From assembly GCA_964036045.1 (NCBI GenBank), contig OZ038380.1, positions 64,588,591 to 64,652,590 of the forward strand: a stretch of DNA of 64,000 nt, given 5' to 3'. Numbering within the stretch: position 1 is the first letter of the stretch; each line of letters opens with the position of its first letter. The translations under genes were made by a program, and so were the position numbers. This stretch comes from Eutreptiella sp. 'Long Island Sound 2002'. Its lineage: Eukaryota > Euglenozoa > Euglenophyceae > Eutreptiales > Eutreptiaceae. Positions 12,237-24,264 of the stretch are shown in pieces. The notes beneath the pieces are model-generated. The model had not been told where the DNA came from. It saw nothing but the letters and a program-made list of their open reading frames with translations, and made no database searches.

Positions 12237-12720
12237 TTGGGGCAGGAGTGGTCAGTTGTAGGGCCCCATACCCTATTTTCAGGGTGCTGGACTCAAAGGA
12301 AAGTGTTTTGCAAGGTTTTAGAGCAGACAATCAAGGGTTTCCGGGCCGCCATCACCAGAAAAGCGCATTTTGTTGCCAAAAATGGCCAAAAAAAGCCTTT
12401 TTTGGCCTTAAACAGTGTTTTTGGGGCCTGAGTGGTCACAGGTAGGGCCCCATACCCTATGCTGAGGTTGCTGGACTGGAGGAAACGCGTTCTGCAGTGT
12501 TTGGGAGCAAGTGACCAAGGGTTCCGGAGCCACCATCCCCAAAAAAAAGCTTTTTTTGCCCAAAACATGCCAATTTTTTGGCCTAAAACAGCATTTGTGG
12601 GGCATGAGTGGTCAGTTGTAGGGCCCCATACCCTATTTTGAGTGTGGCGGACTCAGAAAAAGGTGTTCTGCAGGGTTTTGGAGCAACTTATCGAGTGTTT
12701 GGAGCCGCCATCACCAAAAA
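12237..12720. repeat. ~180 bp tandem repeat, about three units
   Basis: GAGTGGTCA followed by GTAGGGCCCCATACCCTAT recurs near 12245, 12428 and 12606. The parts in between also match (GCCATCACC, long A runs, GCCTTTTTTGG). Not coding. Confidence 0.75.
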
Positions 12721-13164
12721 ACCGTATTTCTTGCCAAAAACAAACATGTATGGTTTGAGCTATACAAAAGCTGCTATTCGCAACTAGGTGGTGAATGTCA
12801 TATTTCTCCGATACGGCCGATTTTAGATGGAATCAAGCCTGCATTGTCGATCTAGGGGCTGGAAAATTTCCAATTCCGAGGCTGGGGGGGGGGCTAACTC
12901 CGGAAAATATGCTCTTTATGGTATAATTTGACAGAAAAAAGTAGTATTTCTGACTTTAGCTGGTTTTGGGATTTTTGGACCCCATAAAATCCTAGGTGAG
13001 GTGGTGCCAGGGTGTCCCCCAGGCGTGTACTCCATGGAGGGCTTCCGTTGCTGGGGCACCCAGGTCGTGGCGGTGGGCAGTGGGTCAGAGGACTCCTTAG
13101 GGCTGGAGGTCTCTGCAATTTCTGCGCCTGCCGCTGGGCCGCTCGCGTCGCGCCCCCGTTGTTG
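12721..13164. other. No gene seen
   Basis: AT-rich, then a short GC-rich stretch. Contains a G run at 12885-12893. No supported exon. Confidence 0.4.
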
Positions 13165-13510
13165 ATCACGAAGAAGTTAAGGTTTATGATGTGCCATTCC
13201 ATGCGCGAGGCCTCGCGCTTGAAACTACAGTTTGTTCCGGAACATTCATACATTTCAAGATTTTTGGGCGCACCATTATTGAAATTTGTTTCTTACTGGA
13301 TCCATTTCTATCACGCCATCCTGATAATGGTACTACGTTACGTGTATAAATACAACAGGTTTCTTTTTTTTCGACACCATGCCTAATGCGTTGTGCTGTG
13401 GTACATTAATCTGACACAAATGAGCGCCTTTGCACGGGGCCTCTCGCAAAGAATGGTCACAAAACAATACTTTTTGCTGTATCGCCCATGGGACATGTCA
13501 TTCTTATAAA
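13165..13510. repeat. Partial third copy, segment matching 7800-8152
   Basis: The segment includes the palindrome at 13203-13218 and the run to 'cataaata'-type sequence at 13510. In copies 1 and 2 the same point is followed by (TAGG)n and the GC-rich protease segment. Here unrelated AT-rich sequence follows, so this is a candidate empty site. Confidence 0.85.
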
Positions 13511-13739
13511 TATATTTCTTTCGCCATACTGGTTCGCGGCAGTCCAGAAATATCCATCAAAACAATTATTATTTGCTGCCCCTTGAAACCTGTCATTTTC
13601 CTACCTTTTCTGTCGTCTTCGACCCTGCAACTTGAGCCGCCTAAGCCTTATGCAAAAGGATTGAGCGAGTCATACCACTGTCCTCCCATGCGGTTACGCG
13701 CAACAGTCCTGGTGGCGACAACGCCTGGTATCCCGGCAG

Positions 13740-14016
13740 TTTTTTGCCAACATCCTCGTGGTTGATGGCTCAGATCTGTCCTTTGTCAATGCTCTTGTCC
13801 ATCCTCAAATCAGTCAATTATATCTTCACTGCTTTTCAATTCTACTTCCGCAGCCACTGTTGAATGTCAACTGTGTGCTTCATCTCCGGTATTGCCTTTT
13901 TTCTCCGCCTTCCGCTTCAGCCCTTTCTTTGGTATGTTGCCTTCATTGGTCCCTGGTGATGACTCCACTCCCTCTGCGTCTGTTGGCCTCTTTTCTGGCG
14001 ACCCTGGTTGACTCAT
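13740..14016 (-). pseudogene. Decayed paralogue of gene B exon 1
   Basis: ATG at 14016 begins MSQPGSPEKR, a basic/acidic N-terminus. After one frame change it carries DIQQWL and, further on, LRMDKSIDKGQ. These align with DIEDWL and VRIDQEKTKGQ in gene B exon 1. Several stops fall at positions that are Glu or other residues in gene B, so this copy is dead. It sits just left of the promoter-like segment at 14056, the same relative order as in the main repeat but without gene A between them. Confidence 0.6.
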
Positions 14017-14055
14017 GGTGCTAACAAATGCCTAAAGGGGGCACATGATATGACA

Positions 14056-14310
14056 CAGGACAGGGAGTAAAGATCGCTAGTGCGATGGCGTGTGTCGCGC
14101 ATGCGTAGCATAGGCCAGATCAGAATAAAGTAGGCATATCAGAAAGCATAATTGAGGTATGTGTTTTACATTCAAAATGTTTGTACAGATTGATGGGATG
14201 ATATTAAGTTTTGGTTATTCTTCTTGAGTGCTTTGCAGACGTTAGAAGGAGATAGATCAAAATGAAGGATTTCAACAAGGATGATCAGAATCAAACCAAG
14301 GACAAGACGA
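14056..14310 (+). promoter_or_regulatory. Promoter-like segment, unit 3
   Basis: Same block in the truncated third copy. ATG at 14262, intron ending TTTGCAG just upstream. Confidence 0.55.
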
Positions 14311-16502
14311 TTACAATCCCGTCAATCGAAAAAAGAGGTCTCGCTTATGCCGTGCGTGCTTGCTGCGACGTTGGACGAGTACGGCGCCAATGATCCACAT
14401 TGGCGCCAAGGGCAATTGCACAGCGCCTACAGCGGCGTGAGCGGCTGCGCTGTACAAGCCGCCATGAGAACAACCAGGACAGCGCTGATGGGATGCCAGA
14501 AGGAGTGAGGTGCTGACAGCGCCTTCATCAACGACTGCGCCGTGCAGACCGCCACGAGCAGAAGTAGGACAAGGGACGACAGAGAGTGACAGTAGGTAAA
14601 TTTTGGTGTTGGCTGCTTTCCAGCCTTTTTATTTGCGTCGTGTTGCATTTTGTGTCGTTTGCTTCGTTCGCTTGGGCGAAGGTTATCATTGTATTAATAA
14701 TTTATGACACTGCTTTGCGTTTGGTGTGCCACTCCTGCTTTGCAGGTGCGGAGCATCACAAGCGTGTCACAGGAGCGGCGGCGCGAGAGCAGTGGGATGC
14801 GGGTATTTTGAGCAACAACGCAGTAGTTTCAGGTGTGGCGACTGTTGCATGCCAGCTTTGTGTTCGCTCGTTTTCGTTTTGTCTTCGCCGTGTTTCGTTT
14901 CTTCGTCAAGGGTCCATTTTTTGGTACTGCTCTGTGATTCTGTGCGTGTGTGTTTGTGCAGAGGTGGAACAAGAGCAACACATGGCACCACGAAAGGTGA
15001 GCACACGCGGACACGTCCTGTTTACAGGCGTGTTGTGTGTTTCATGCCTGCTGTGTGTTCGCTTCGTTTGTTTGTGTTTGTGTGGCGTTCGCTTTTGTGC
15101 TCCTGCCTTTGCAGGTTCAACAGCCAAGAATCCAGGATTCAAATGAGTTAAATGTACATTTTCGGTATGTGCTGCGTGTACAGTGAGTGAGTTTTTCAGT
15201 GTGCGGTGTTTTTGTTTGCGTATATGTATATGCAGGCTTGTCTCCTTTTTCCTCTTGTGTTTATTCTTGACAGTTTTTTTCATTTTGTGGTTTTGGGGTC
15301 TTTTGTCTTCTTTTGTTTTACCTTCCCGCTTCTTCTTTTCTTCTTTGTATTTGCTGGAGTGGTTGGCAACCTCCGCCCCTTTGCGCATGGCCACGACCCT
15401 TTTTGTCTTTTTCGTATTTGAAGCGTGCTTCCACTTCAGTGTGAGTTTGTCATATTGTGTCAGGGCTTCATTTTCTACTTACCTGTATGGGTGTATTTCG
15501 GTTTCTGTTTGCAGCTTTTGGCAGCAACCGCACGTTGCGTGCGATGATAAGAGTTTCGGTAAACCCCCTACTGTCTAAGGAGCGTGAGGCTCCAAACCCC
15601 CAAACCCTAGGGTGTGCGCGTGATGCGCTGAGTGGTGCGTGAGGTGCCCCGCCCGCGCTGCGTGATGCGGCAATTGATTTTTTGGTGCGTGATGCCTCTT
15701 GTTCTATGATTCATTCCCCCGACACCCCTCCCTGGTATTGGTGTTTTGCCCGGGTGAGCATTCTTTTCGGTGGTGTGGCGTGTGTTTCGCCCCGCCCCCT
15801 GGCCATGGTGTGGGTTGCACAGGGCCTGATCTTAAGGTAAGGTTTGCTTTGGGTTGTCAGGCAGGAGACGAGTACCCGCGCCTGACACACATCTTGCAAA
15901 GCCCTGCGTGAGTTGTGAGTTTGCTTTGTTGTTTGTGTTTCGGTATACTTGTACTTCTTACTTTAATTCTTTTACATTTCAAATTTTTTTGTCTGTGTTG
16001 GTCTTTCGCTTTTCCTTGAGAGTATGTGTGTGCATTGGTGTGTGCGCCAGGTGTGGCAAACCGTTGGCGTAGGTTTGCTCAGTCCAGCCTGGTTAGTTTT
16101 TGAAATAGATTTTACAAATACAGTTACGTGTTTGACAACAGGCTACAATGATAAAAATATTTCAGGCTGCATTTCAGTAGGCTTTCGTTTGCATTTTTAT
16201 ACATCGTGCGCATTGGCATAGTTGTCGTTTGCGTGTGTGTATTTCCTAACCTCTGTGCGCTCATGCAGGTCAGGTCAACAGAAGTGGGAAGCAACAGTGG
16301 ATGCTGGATATGTGCTGACGATCCGACACGTCGTCGTTTTTTTCATATGACATGCGTGTTCTGTTGTTTCTGTTTTGCTTTTGCAGTGCCAGCAAGTGGA
16401 GAACTTCAAGAGAAATCAGAGGGTCCCGAATTCGGGGCGGGACCAGAAGAACGTCAAAGAATATCAGAGGTCCTGAATCCGGGCTGGGACCAACGAAGTT
16501 GA
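14262..16502 (+). CDS. Plus-strand micro-exon gene, copy 3 (truncated unit)
   Basis: Same exon series as 2576-5126. The AEHHKR, VEQEQHMAPRK, VEQPRIQ, FWQQPHVACDDKSF and GDEYPRL exons are all retained with their splice signals. About 300 bp near 14565 are missing, mostly intron. The final exon reads PGWDQRS and continues to 16502. Product unknown. Confidence 0.45.
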
Positions 16503-16551
16503 ACAACGTACGAGTCAATGGGATTTGTACATTTCATCAAGTTTCAAGTTG

Positions 16552-18100
16552 CATGGTTACCTTTTGCTGTTGCTCCTCATCCCCTTGCTTTTGACGCTTT
16601 GCCGCCTCCGCCTTCTTTCTGTCCGCCTCCTCTCTTCCGGTGCGCCCTTGGGCACATGCAAAAACCAAAATCCTATCTCCGTCAATTGGAAAGAAATGAA
16701 CACGATATGTATGCACAGAATCGAGAGAGCGGTACTGCAGAAATTTGCATGGTTACCCTTTGCTGTTGCCCCTCATCCACTTGCTTTTGACGCTTTGCCG
16801 CCTCCGTCTTCCTACTGTCTGCCTCCTCTCGTTCGATGCGGCCTTGGGGACATGCAAAAAACAAAATCCGATCTCCGTCAATTGGAAAGCAATGAACACG
16901 ATATGTATGCACAGAATAGAGAGAGCGGTACTGCAGAAATTTGCAGGGTTACCTTTGCTGTTGCTCCTCATCCACTTGCTTTTGATGCTTTGCTGCCTCC
17001 GCCTTCTTTCTGTCTGCCCCCTCTCGTTCGGTGCGCTCCTTGGGACATGCAAAAATCAAAATCTGATCTCCGTAAATTGGAAACAAATGAACACGATACG
17101 TTTGCACAGAATCGAGAGAGCGTAACTGCAGAACTCCGTGTGCGGTCCTGGAAGGTTACCTTTTGCTCTTGCTCCTCATCCGCTTGCTTTTGACGCTTTG
17201 CCGCCTCCGCCTTTTTCATGTCTTCTTGTGCTCTGTCTCGCGTCTCCGCTTCTTCTGGTTCGGTGCGCTCCTGGGGACATGCAAAAATCAAAATCCCATC
17301 TCGGTCGGTCAGAGGGAAATGAACGCGATATGCATGCACAGAATTGGAAGACCCTAACTGCACAACTTTGGAACGTTACTTTTTGCTGTTGCTTTTCATC
17401 CGCTTCCTCTCGTTCGGTGCGCTCCTCATCTGGCTGCATTTGCTCCCGATCCTTACCACTACACTCCCCATTGCTCTGGCCTTTGTTTTGCTTTGTCGTG
17501 GGGTTATCTGCCTTTCTGGGCTTCTCAACCTGAGTGGCGCGAAGTTACACAAAGCACCGAACTGTTCGCCTATGAAGCGTGTCTCACCGGCCCAAGTCCC
17601 AAATCCCATCTCGGTCGTTCCGAGAGAGATTAACGCGATATGCATGCACAGAATCGAAAGACCCTAACTGCACAACTTTGAAACGTTACCTTTTGCTGTT
17701 GCTCCTCATCTGCTTGCTTCGGTCGGTGCGCTGCCTCCGCCTTTTCTCTGTCCTCTTCTGTCCTGTCCTGCCTCTCCTCCTCCTCTCGCTCGGTGCGCTC
17801 CTGGAAACATGCAAAAATCAAAATCCCATCTCGGTCAGTCTGAGGGAGATTAACGCAATATGGTTTCACAGAATTGACAGACCTTAACTGCACAACTTTG
17901 GAACGTTACTTTTTGCTGTTGCTTCTCATCCGCTTCTTCTCGTCCGGTGCGCTCCTCATCTGGCTGCATTTGCTCCCGGTCCTTACCACTACACTCCCCA
18001 TTGCTCTGGCCTTTGTTTTGCTTTGTGGTGGGGTTCTTCGCCTTTCTGGGCTTCTTAACCTGAGTCGTACGAAGTTACACAAAGCACCGAACTGTTGGCC
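16552..18100 (-). repeat. Tandem exon-intron array inside gene C
   Basis: About seven units of ~190-330 bp. Each has a minus-strand exon rich in Glu, Lys and Gln, a GTAAC donor, a phase-preserving intron with TGCATACATATCG-like sequence, and an acceptor ending CATGTCCC(C)AG. Two longer units (17380-17620 and 17900-18130) also share an exon reading KKPRKAKNPTTKQ. Confidence 0.8.
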
Positions 18101-19183
18101 TATGAAGCGTGTCTCACCGCCCCAAATCCCAGCCAGCGATATTGACAGGTGGCGCGACCCATGCGGTGGGATGATGGTTTATGTGTGAGTCACAAACATT
18201 CAATGCACAGCAAGCAACAACATCAACAAGCATTGAACAGCAATAGATGCCTGTTGAATGCTGCTCATTGATATATCCACTGGTTTGAAGCTCACTTGCG
18301 GTTTGTGCGGTGGAAACAGCTTTTCAATTGTGAAGCCTCCAGTCTTACTTCTGTCCTCAAGCGCTCGAAGAATATCTGGTATGGTTTTGGAACCCATACC
18401 GCTAACACACAGGTTCTCGCGGAGTTCGATGAAATAATGTTTTGAATAAGCACTTGCCTGCTTAAACAGCTCCATACACGTCATATGCTCAGTTGCTCCG
18501 GCTATTCTTGATGCCAACGCTTCCTCAGACACATTGGGTGACCTACTCTTTTTGGTATACTTCCTTAACTTTGGGGGCTTTGGTTTAGCTTTCTTCTTCT
18601 TTTCCCTTTTAGCTTTGGGTGTGCCACTTGCGCCATCCTCCGAGTTCTCGCCATCGTCACCATCGTCCTCATCATCACTACTTTCATTTTCCGAGCTCTC
18701 AACAGAAGGTGCCTCGCCGTAGTCGGATGTTTCATCACTCGGGACGTCACACCCATCGTTGAAGAAGGCAGGCAATCCAAGAGGAAGTGTTGGGAAGATG
18801 TCAGCGCGTTTGCACCAATAGAAGTAATTATTTGGGAACCTCATGCATAGGTCGTTCTTGTTTGGTTCTGGTATTTTTTTCGGTATAATCAGCATTCCTT
18901 ACCAAAACAAGACCTGCTTTTCACCGGTTTGCACATTGGTGGACATGCCACATTTGATGTAATTGAAGGTCCCGACTTCAACACTTTGGTCCTCCTTAAC
19001 ACAATGCCCTGCAAGGAGCCTTTCTAGCTCCGGGTCCAAACTTTGGCAATTCTCCCATGCTCCGCCTTCTCCTTGTTCCGCCCCTTCTTCCACGTCCCCC
19101 TTGCCTATATGACAATCGGCAGGCACCAAGGCTGGCATGTCAGGCTTTGGAATCACAACCTTCTTCGTCTTGGAAGGAGCCAT
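16552..19183 (-). CDS. Gene C: acidic/basic protein with tandemly amplified coiled-coil exon
   Basis: ATG at 19183 (MAPSKTKKVVIPKPDMPAL). The first exon stays in one frame to the GTGAGC donor at 18295, 296 codons, broken only by one TAA at 18899 between VLFW and GMLIIPKK. It contains an acidic stretch (SSDDEDDGDD) followed by a basic KKKKAKPKPPK tract, a nuclear-protein-like composition, and then a mostly helical part ending KLFPPHKPQ. Downstream exons (18130 down to 16552) repeat a charged motif such as AEAAKRQKQADEEQ, each closed by a GTAAC donor. Homology to the 11 kb unit begins right beyond 16552, so the 3' end may be cut by that insertion. Function unknown. Confidence 0.6.
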
Positions 19184-19359
19184 TGCTTAGCCCTGTGGGT
19201 TGTACCAACGGGAAATCACATTTGGTTGCCATGCATGCTCCCATGACCATTCGTTCACCCTTAGTTCACTATCTTTTCACCCTTTGCTCACCCTACCTAG
19301 GAAGGCAAAGTACACACAAAAAGCACGCAACAAGGGCATGAAGGCAGTAGGACAATCGT

Positions 19360-20945
19360 TGATTACCTATGAACCATATGGAAATAGACGACAAACGGTG
19401 CAAAATAGGGCCAACAAACCTCAAATCTTCATCCCTCATCCCATTCTTATGCACATAGTATCATATTTGATGTACAACGACAACACACGGAGAAAGACAA
19501 TTCTCAAATGGCTCAAATAGTTCTAAGCCATGTGGATATTGGATATTGGATCACAAACGGTGCAAAATAGGGGCAAAAACACCTCAAATGTTCGTCGTTC
19601 ATCCCATTGCTATGCACATACTATCATATTATATGTAGCACCCATCATGCAAATGCTTACAATAACAACCTGAGCCCCAAACATGTGTGTGTACGGTGAT
19701 AGGCACGCAAAAGCCCACCTATGAACCATATGGAAATGGACCACAAACGGTGCAATATAGGGCCAACAACACCTCAAATGTTCATCCTTCATCCCATTCT
19801 TATGCACATAGTATCATATTTTAAGTACAATGACAACACACGGAGCAAGGCAAAGAAAGTTCTCAAATGGCCCAAATAGTTCTTATCATTCCAATGCATA
19901 CAATACCAACCCAAGCCCGAATCATGTGTGTGTACGGTGATAGGCACGCAAAAGCCTACTTATGAACCATATGGATATTGGATCACAAACGGTGCAAAAT
20001 AAGGCCAAAAACACCTCAAATGTTCATCGTTCATCCCATTCTTATGCACATACTATCATATCATATGTAGCACCTATCATACAAATGCTTACAATAACAA
20101 CCTAAGCCCCAAACATGTGTGTCTACGGTGATAGGCACGCAAAGACCCACTTATGAACCATATGGATATTGGATCACAAACGGTGCAAAATAGGGCCAAA
20201 AACACCTCAAATGCTCATCGTCCATCCCATTCTCATGCACATACTATCATATCATATGTAGCACCTATCATACAAATGCTTACAATAACAACCTAAGCCG
20301 CAAACATGTGTGTGTACGGTGATAGGCACGCAAAAGCCCACCTATGAACCATATGGAAATGGACCACAAACGGTGCAAAATAGGGCCAAAAACACCTCAA
20401 AGGTTCATCGTTCATACCATTCTTATGCACATACTATCATATTTTATGTAGTTATTATCATTCAAATGCATACAATACCAACCCAAGCCCCAAAGATGTG
20501 TGTGGACGGTGATAGGTGATCAAAACCCTACCTATGAACCATATGGATGTTGGACCACAAACGGTGCAGAAAAGGGCCAAAAACACCTCAAATGTTCATC
20601 GTTTAACCCCGCTCTTATGCACATACTATCATATTATATGTGGCACCTATCATACAAATGCTTGCAATAACAACCTAAGCCCCAAACATGTCTGTGTACG
20701 GTGATAGGCACGCAAAAGCCTACCTATGAACCATATGGAAATGGACCACAAACGGTGCAAAATAGGGCAAAAATCACCTGAAATGTTCATCGTTCATCCA
20801 ATTCCTATGCACATAGTATCATATGTTATGTAGTTTTTATCATTCGAATGCATACAATACCAACCCAAGCCCCAAACATGTGTCTGGACGGTGATAGGTG
20901 ATCAAAACCCTACCTATGAACCATATGGATATTGGGCCCCATGGT
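19360..20945. repeat. ~190 bp satellite, about nine units
   Basis: The block ATGAACCATATGGA, then ACAAACGGTGCAAAATAGGG, then TATGCACATACTATCATAT and GTGTGTACGGTGATAGGCAC recurs near 19365, 19530, 19720, 19960, 20150, 20340, 20532, 20722 and 20912. Not coding. Confidence 0.9.
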
Positions 20946-21790
20946 GCTAGAGAAAGGGATGAATAGCCTAGAATAAAGGCAAAACATCGCTTGTCATGTA
21001 GGCTTCTACCAAGGGTGATGACAATGCTTTCATATATCACCTCTATACCACCTCTTACAGCCCTGTAAGACCCTCTATATGGCCTCCATAGAGCCTAAAC
21101 CCATGTAAAAAAGTGGTTTCTTGGTAGAGAAGCGTGAATTTCTCCAAATCTGTGCCTGCTGATCTGGATTTTTGTAGGTCAGCAGCAAGGTATTTATCTC
21201 GGGAACACGCTCATGCCTTTACTTTGATTTCAACTGCGAAAAAGAGTGGACTTTTTGGCGGTTTTCTATTGCGCACGGCGGTCGGGAATCTAAAACTCGC
21301 GTACGCGGCAGTTGCTGACAGTTTATCTACGGCTCCAGCTTCAGCGACAGCATAATTTTAATAAAAATTTGAGAAGACATAAAAACAACAGTACAACTTT
21401 GCACAATTTGATATCCCGGTTCTGAAAGTGCATGATTTTGAATTTTGGGAAAAAACAGCTGCTAAAATCATAGGTGACTGGCCCAGGGAGAGTGTCCAAG
21501 CAAGTACCAAGAGGAAAGCTCCCAGGAAATAATAACATCTCTCATCCTGCGTTGCTATCAGAAGGAGGGGGAATAATACCTCCAGGAACGCCGCCCTTTT
21601 CGCAAAATCCCAGATCTGTGGAAAGATTCATCCACGGCTTCTAAAAATTTGCAGTCCATGACCAGTGCGGCCTTCCTGCGTTCCCAAGGGGTTTATCCTG
21701 ACGCACTATAAAGTTGTGGTACACACGCGCTATCTAAATTTCCCAACTACATGCCTGCATACACCGAAAACTCAACCAATCGATTCCGGC
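20946..21790. other. No secure gene
   Basis: Mixed sequence. A plus-strand frame of 73 codons at 21134-21355 has plausible composition but no recognisable motif, and I do not call it. Confidence 0.35.
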
Positions 21791-21799
21791 CCTGCGACG

Positions 21800-22140
21800 C
21801 AGAAGCGTCAGGATAGCGTCAGAATGGCGTCAGGATAGCGTCAGGATGACGTCAGCATGGCATCAGGATGGCGCCAGGTTGGCGTCAGGATGGGGTTAGG
21901 ATGACGTTGGGATGCGTCAGGATCGCCTTCAGCATGCCGTCAGGATGATTAGTAGTTTGCCGTCAGGATGGCGTCAGGTTGCGTCAGGATGCGTTAGGAT
22001 GGCGTCAGAAGAAGGTGGAGATAGGATCAGGATGGCGTCAGAAAGCGTCAGGATATCATGGTGGTGCGAGGATGGTGTCAGGAAAGGGTCAGGCTGGCGT
22101 CAGAATTGCGGCAGAAGAGCATCAGGATGGCGCCACCAGG
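21800..22140. repeat. GGATGGCGTCA minisatellite
   Basis: Degenerate 10-13 bp units (GCGTCAGGATG and relatives) run with irregular spacing. A short outlier of the same motif lies at 23245-23275 beyond the next repeat block. Confidence 0.85.
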
Positions 22141-22559
22141 ACCTGATGGCATCTCAGGCTGTCAATCAGGCCGCCAGGATTGACAAATACCAGAAATGGG
22201 TTACAAAGAAAAGACAAAACGTTGTATAAGGTACAAACCTAATGAGATGTTTTGAACATCCTTCAGAAGGCTTTAATGCAGGACATGCCGAAAATTGTTT
22301 TTTCAAAAGAAAAATATCTTTGCTTTCTGACGTAATGATGGTTTATGCAAAAAGGTAGCAGTGAGGAAGCCCACTGGTAATCCCCGATCCCACCCGCAAT
22401 CCCGATATGGAGAAAATGATTTACAGGTATGCAATTTACAACGGTTCCGTTTCATTTTCTGCTTGTTCTGTTTCATTAAGATTACTGGTTAACTCTTTCT
22501 ATCTGGTCTGCGTGTGCAGGGCGACAAAAGAAGCAAGTAAACAAGAAGGAGAATTAGAA
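22141..22559. other. No gene seen
   Basis: Non-repetitive sequence between the minisatellite and the purine tract. No supported exon. Confidence 0.35.
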
Positions 22560-22672
22560 CAGTCGGGAATAATATGAAGAGAGAAAGAAGGTGACGAGGA
22601 AGACAAATAAGGAGTACAGGAGGAAGAAGGAGAGAAGAAAGAAAAGAAAAAGAAAAGAAGACGAAGCCATGG
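22560..22672. repeat. Purine-rich tract on the plus strand
   Basis: About 110 bp almost wholly A and G (AAGAAGG, GAGGAAGA and similar). It is followed by a CTG/GCTGCTG-rich stretch to 22900. Confidence 0.7.
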
Positions 22673-22914
22673 TCAGAGGTCTGCTTGCTGCTGCAGCCGC
22701 TGAATCTGCCGCTGCCGCCGTGTGTGCTGGATCTGCTTCTGGGTTTGCCGCTGCTTGCTGCAAGCGCTGCTTTTGCTTGCTGGTAGTAGTTGTGCTGCAG
22801 CTTCCTGCTGCGGCTGGTGCTGCCGCTGCATGCTTATGATCCTGCTGCTGCTTGCTGGTGGTGGTGCTACAGGTTGCTGCTGCTGCTGCTGTTACTGCTT
22901 GCTTTGACTGTTAT

Positions 22915-23215
22915 TTGACTGTTGCTGCGTGCTGTGAGTCTCATTTGCTTGTGGGCGTGTGCTGTGAGTGTCACTTGAGTGTCGACGCGTGCTGTGAGTG
23001 TCATCTGAGTGTAGGTGTGTGCTGTCAGTGTCATTTGAGTGTCCGCGTGTGCTGCGAATATCATTTGAGTGTTGGCGTGTGCTGTGAGTGTCATTTGAGT
23101 GTTTGCCCGTGCTGTGAGTGTCATGTGAGTGTCAGCACGTTCAGTGAGTGTCAGTTAAGTGTGGGCGCGTGCTGCGAGTGTCATTTGACTGTTCGCGCGT
23201 GCTGTGAGTGTCAGA
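22915..23215. repeat. 36 bp tandem repeat
   Basis: The unit GTGCTGTGAGTGTCATTTGA plus a variable spacer is repeated about eight times. On the plus strand it reads as a Cys-rich 12-residue repeat (CCECHLSVG), open because the unit is a multiple of three. I think it is a minisatellite and not a protein. Confidence 0.8.
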
Positions 23216-23279
23216 GTGGCGCAGGGAAGAAGTCAGGATAATACAGCATCAGGATGGCGTCAGGATGACGTCAAACGAC

Positions 23280-24162
23280 GCGGGGCCCGAATCAAATCAA
23301 CCAAGTGCCTCAGCCAACCAGCCCTACTGACTACATTACCATTGTCCTCCATGCCACAGTACTACAGCCTGCAGTTGGTTTTCTCCACTGAAATCTCCTG
23401 TGGTTTGTTACACTGACAACCAACCATCCTTTTCCTATTTTCTTTCTTATTTTCCTAACTCAATCTTTGGGATTTTCTTTTTTGCTGCACTGAGGTGCAC
23501 TGAACCAAGGTGGCCTTGTTCGTCTTCTTAACAAACATTGAAGGTTGAGTCACGGTCCGACCAGCACCTCAAGGGATAGCACCCAGGGGGGACTGACAGC
23601 ACTGCTTTTCCTCTTGAAAAATACCTGTAAATTATGCCATCATGTGAGTTTCGCTTTAGGTGAAGCCACAAGTACACGTGCTGGGTGGGCACTGAGCCTC
23701 AATTTAGCCACATGGACCCCTAGGAAAACATACTGAATTATGAGAAGCCACAAACACCCCTTGTGCATACCCTTCTGTGTATAATAGAACTCCACGGAAA
23801 TTTTGCCGAGTACCTTGCGTAGTATGGGTGATTCGCACTCTCCGAAGACGGAGTATGGGTCCGAATCACAGCCGACCCTGCCGACACCTTTGTCACCCTT
23901 TCGCCCTATGAGATGAGAACATGAGCTGAAGAATGAAATCGGGATGTGACATTCAAAATGCATATGCCACACATCAATGAGTACAACGACACGGTATTTA
24001 TGCTAATTTGGTGGCTGAAAAACTGCACTGGCACAGAACGTGCTGATTAATAGCTTAAAATACGCGGAAAAAAGCCGCCGCTAAAATTTCGTTGTCGCCC
24101 TCTAAAGTAGTGAACGTTCCGTTGGTGTCTGTGGTTTCATTTTCTGGCACTTTCTGTCGCAG
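23280..24162. other. No secure gene
   Basis: Non-repetitive sequence with no ORF I would support. The next feature may be an exon of a gene whose other exons lie in here. Confidence 0.3.
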
Positions 24163-24264
24163 AAGAGCTGCCGCCGTCACCCGCTCTCAAAAGAAGCGCC
24201 TCCAGACAACGCAAGGTGTCACGCGCTCCGCAAAAGGTCTTCTGCTTTTGCAAAAAAGATGCAA
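24163..24264 (+). CDS. Candidate isolated exon (34 codons)
   Basis: It has a strong acceptor (CACTTTCTGTCGCAG) and a GTAAGA donor. All three frames are open, so the frame is undecided; one reads QKVFCFCKKDA. No neighbours were found to join it to. Confidence 0.25.

Larger units (their letters stand above)
14056..16545 (+). repeat. Partial third copy, segment matching 2371-5165
   Basis: It carries the promoter-like segment, first intron and all exons of the plus-strand micro-exon gene. About 300 bp are deleted near 14565 relative to copy 1 (2885-3190). Homology stops at about 16545, where the amplified-exon gene on the minus strand begins. Confidence 0.9.

Noticed and set aside
19360-20945. 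CRISPR-like array
   Set aside because: Units of ~190 bp are similar along their whole length with no unique spacers, which is satellite DNA in a eukaryotic context.
22852-23241. Cys-rich repeat protein
   Set aside because: Explained by a 36 bp minisatellite. No start, splice or promoter evidence.
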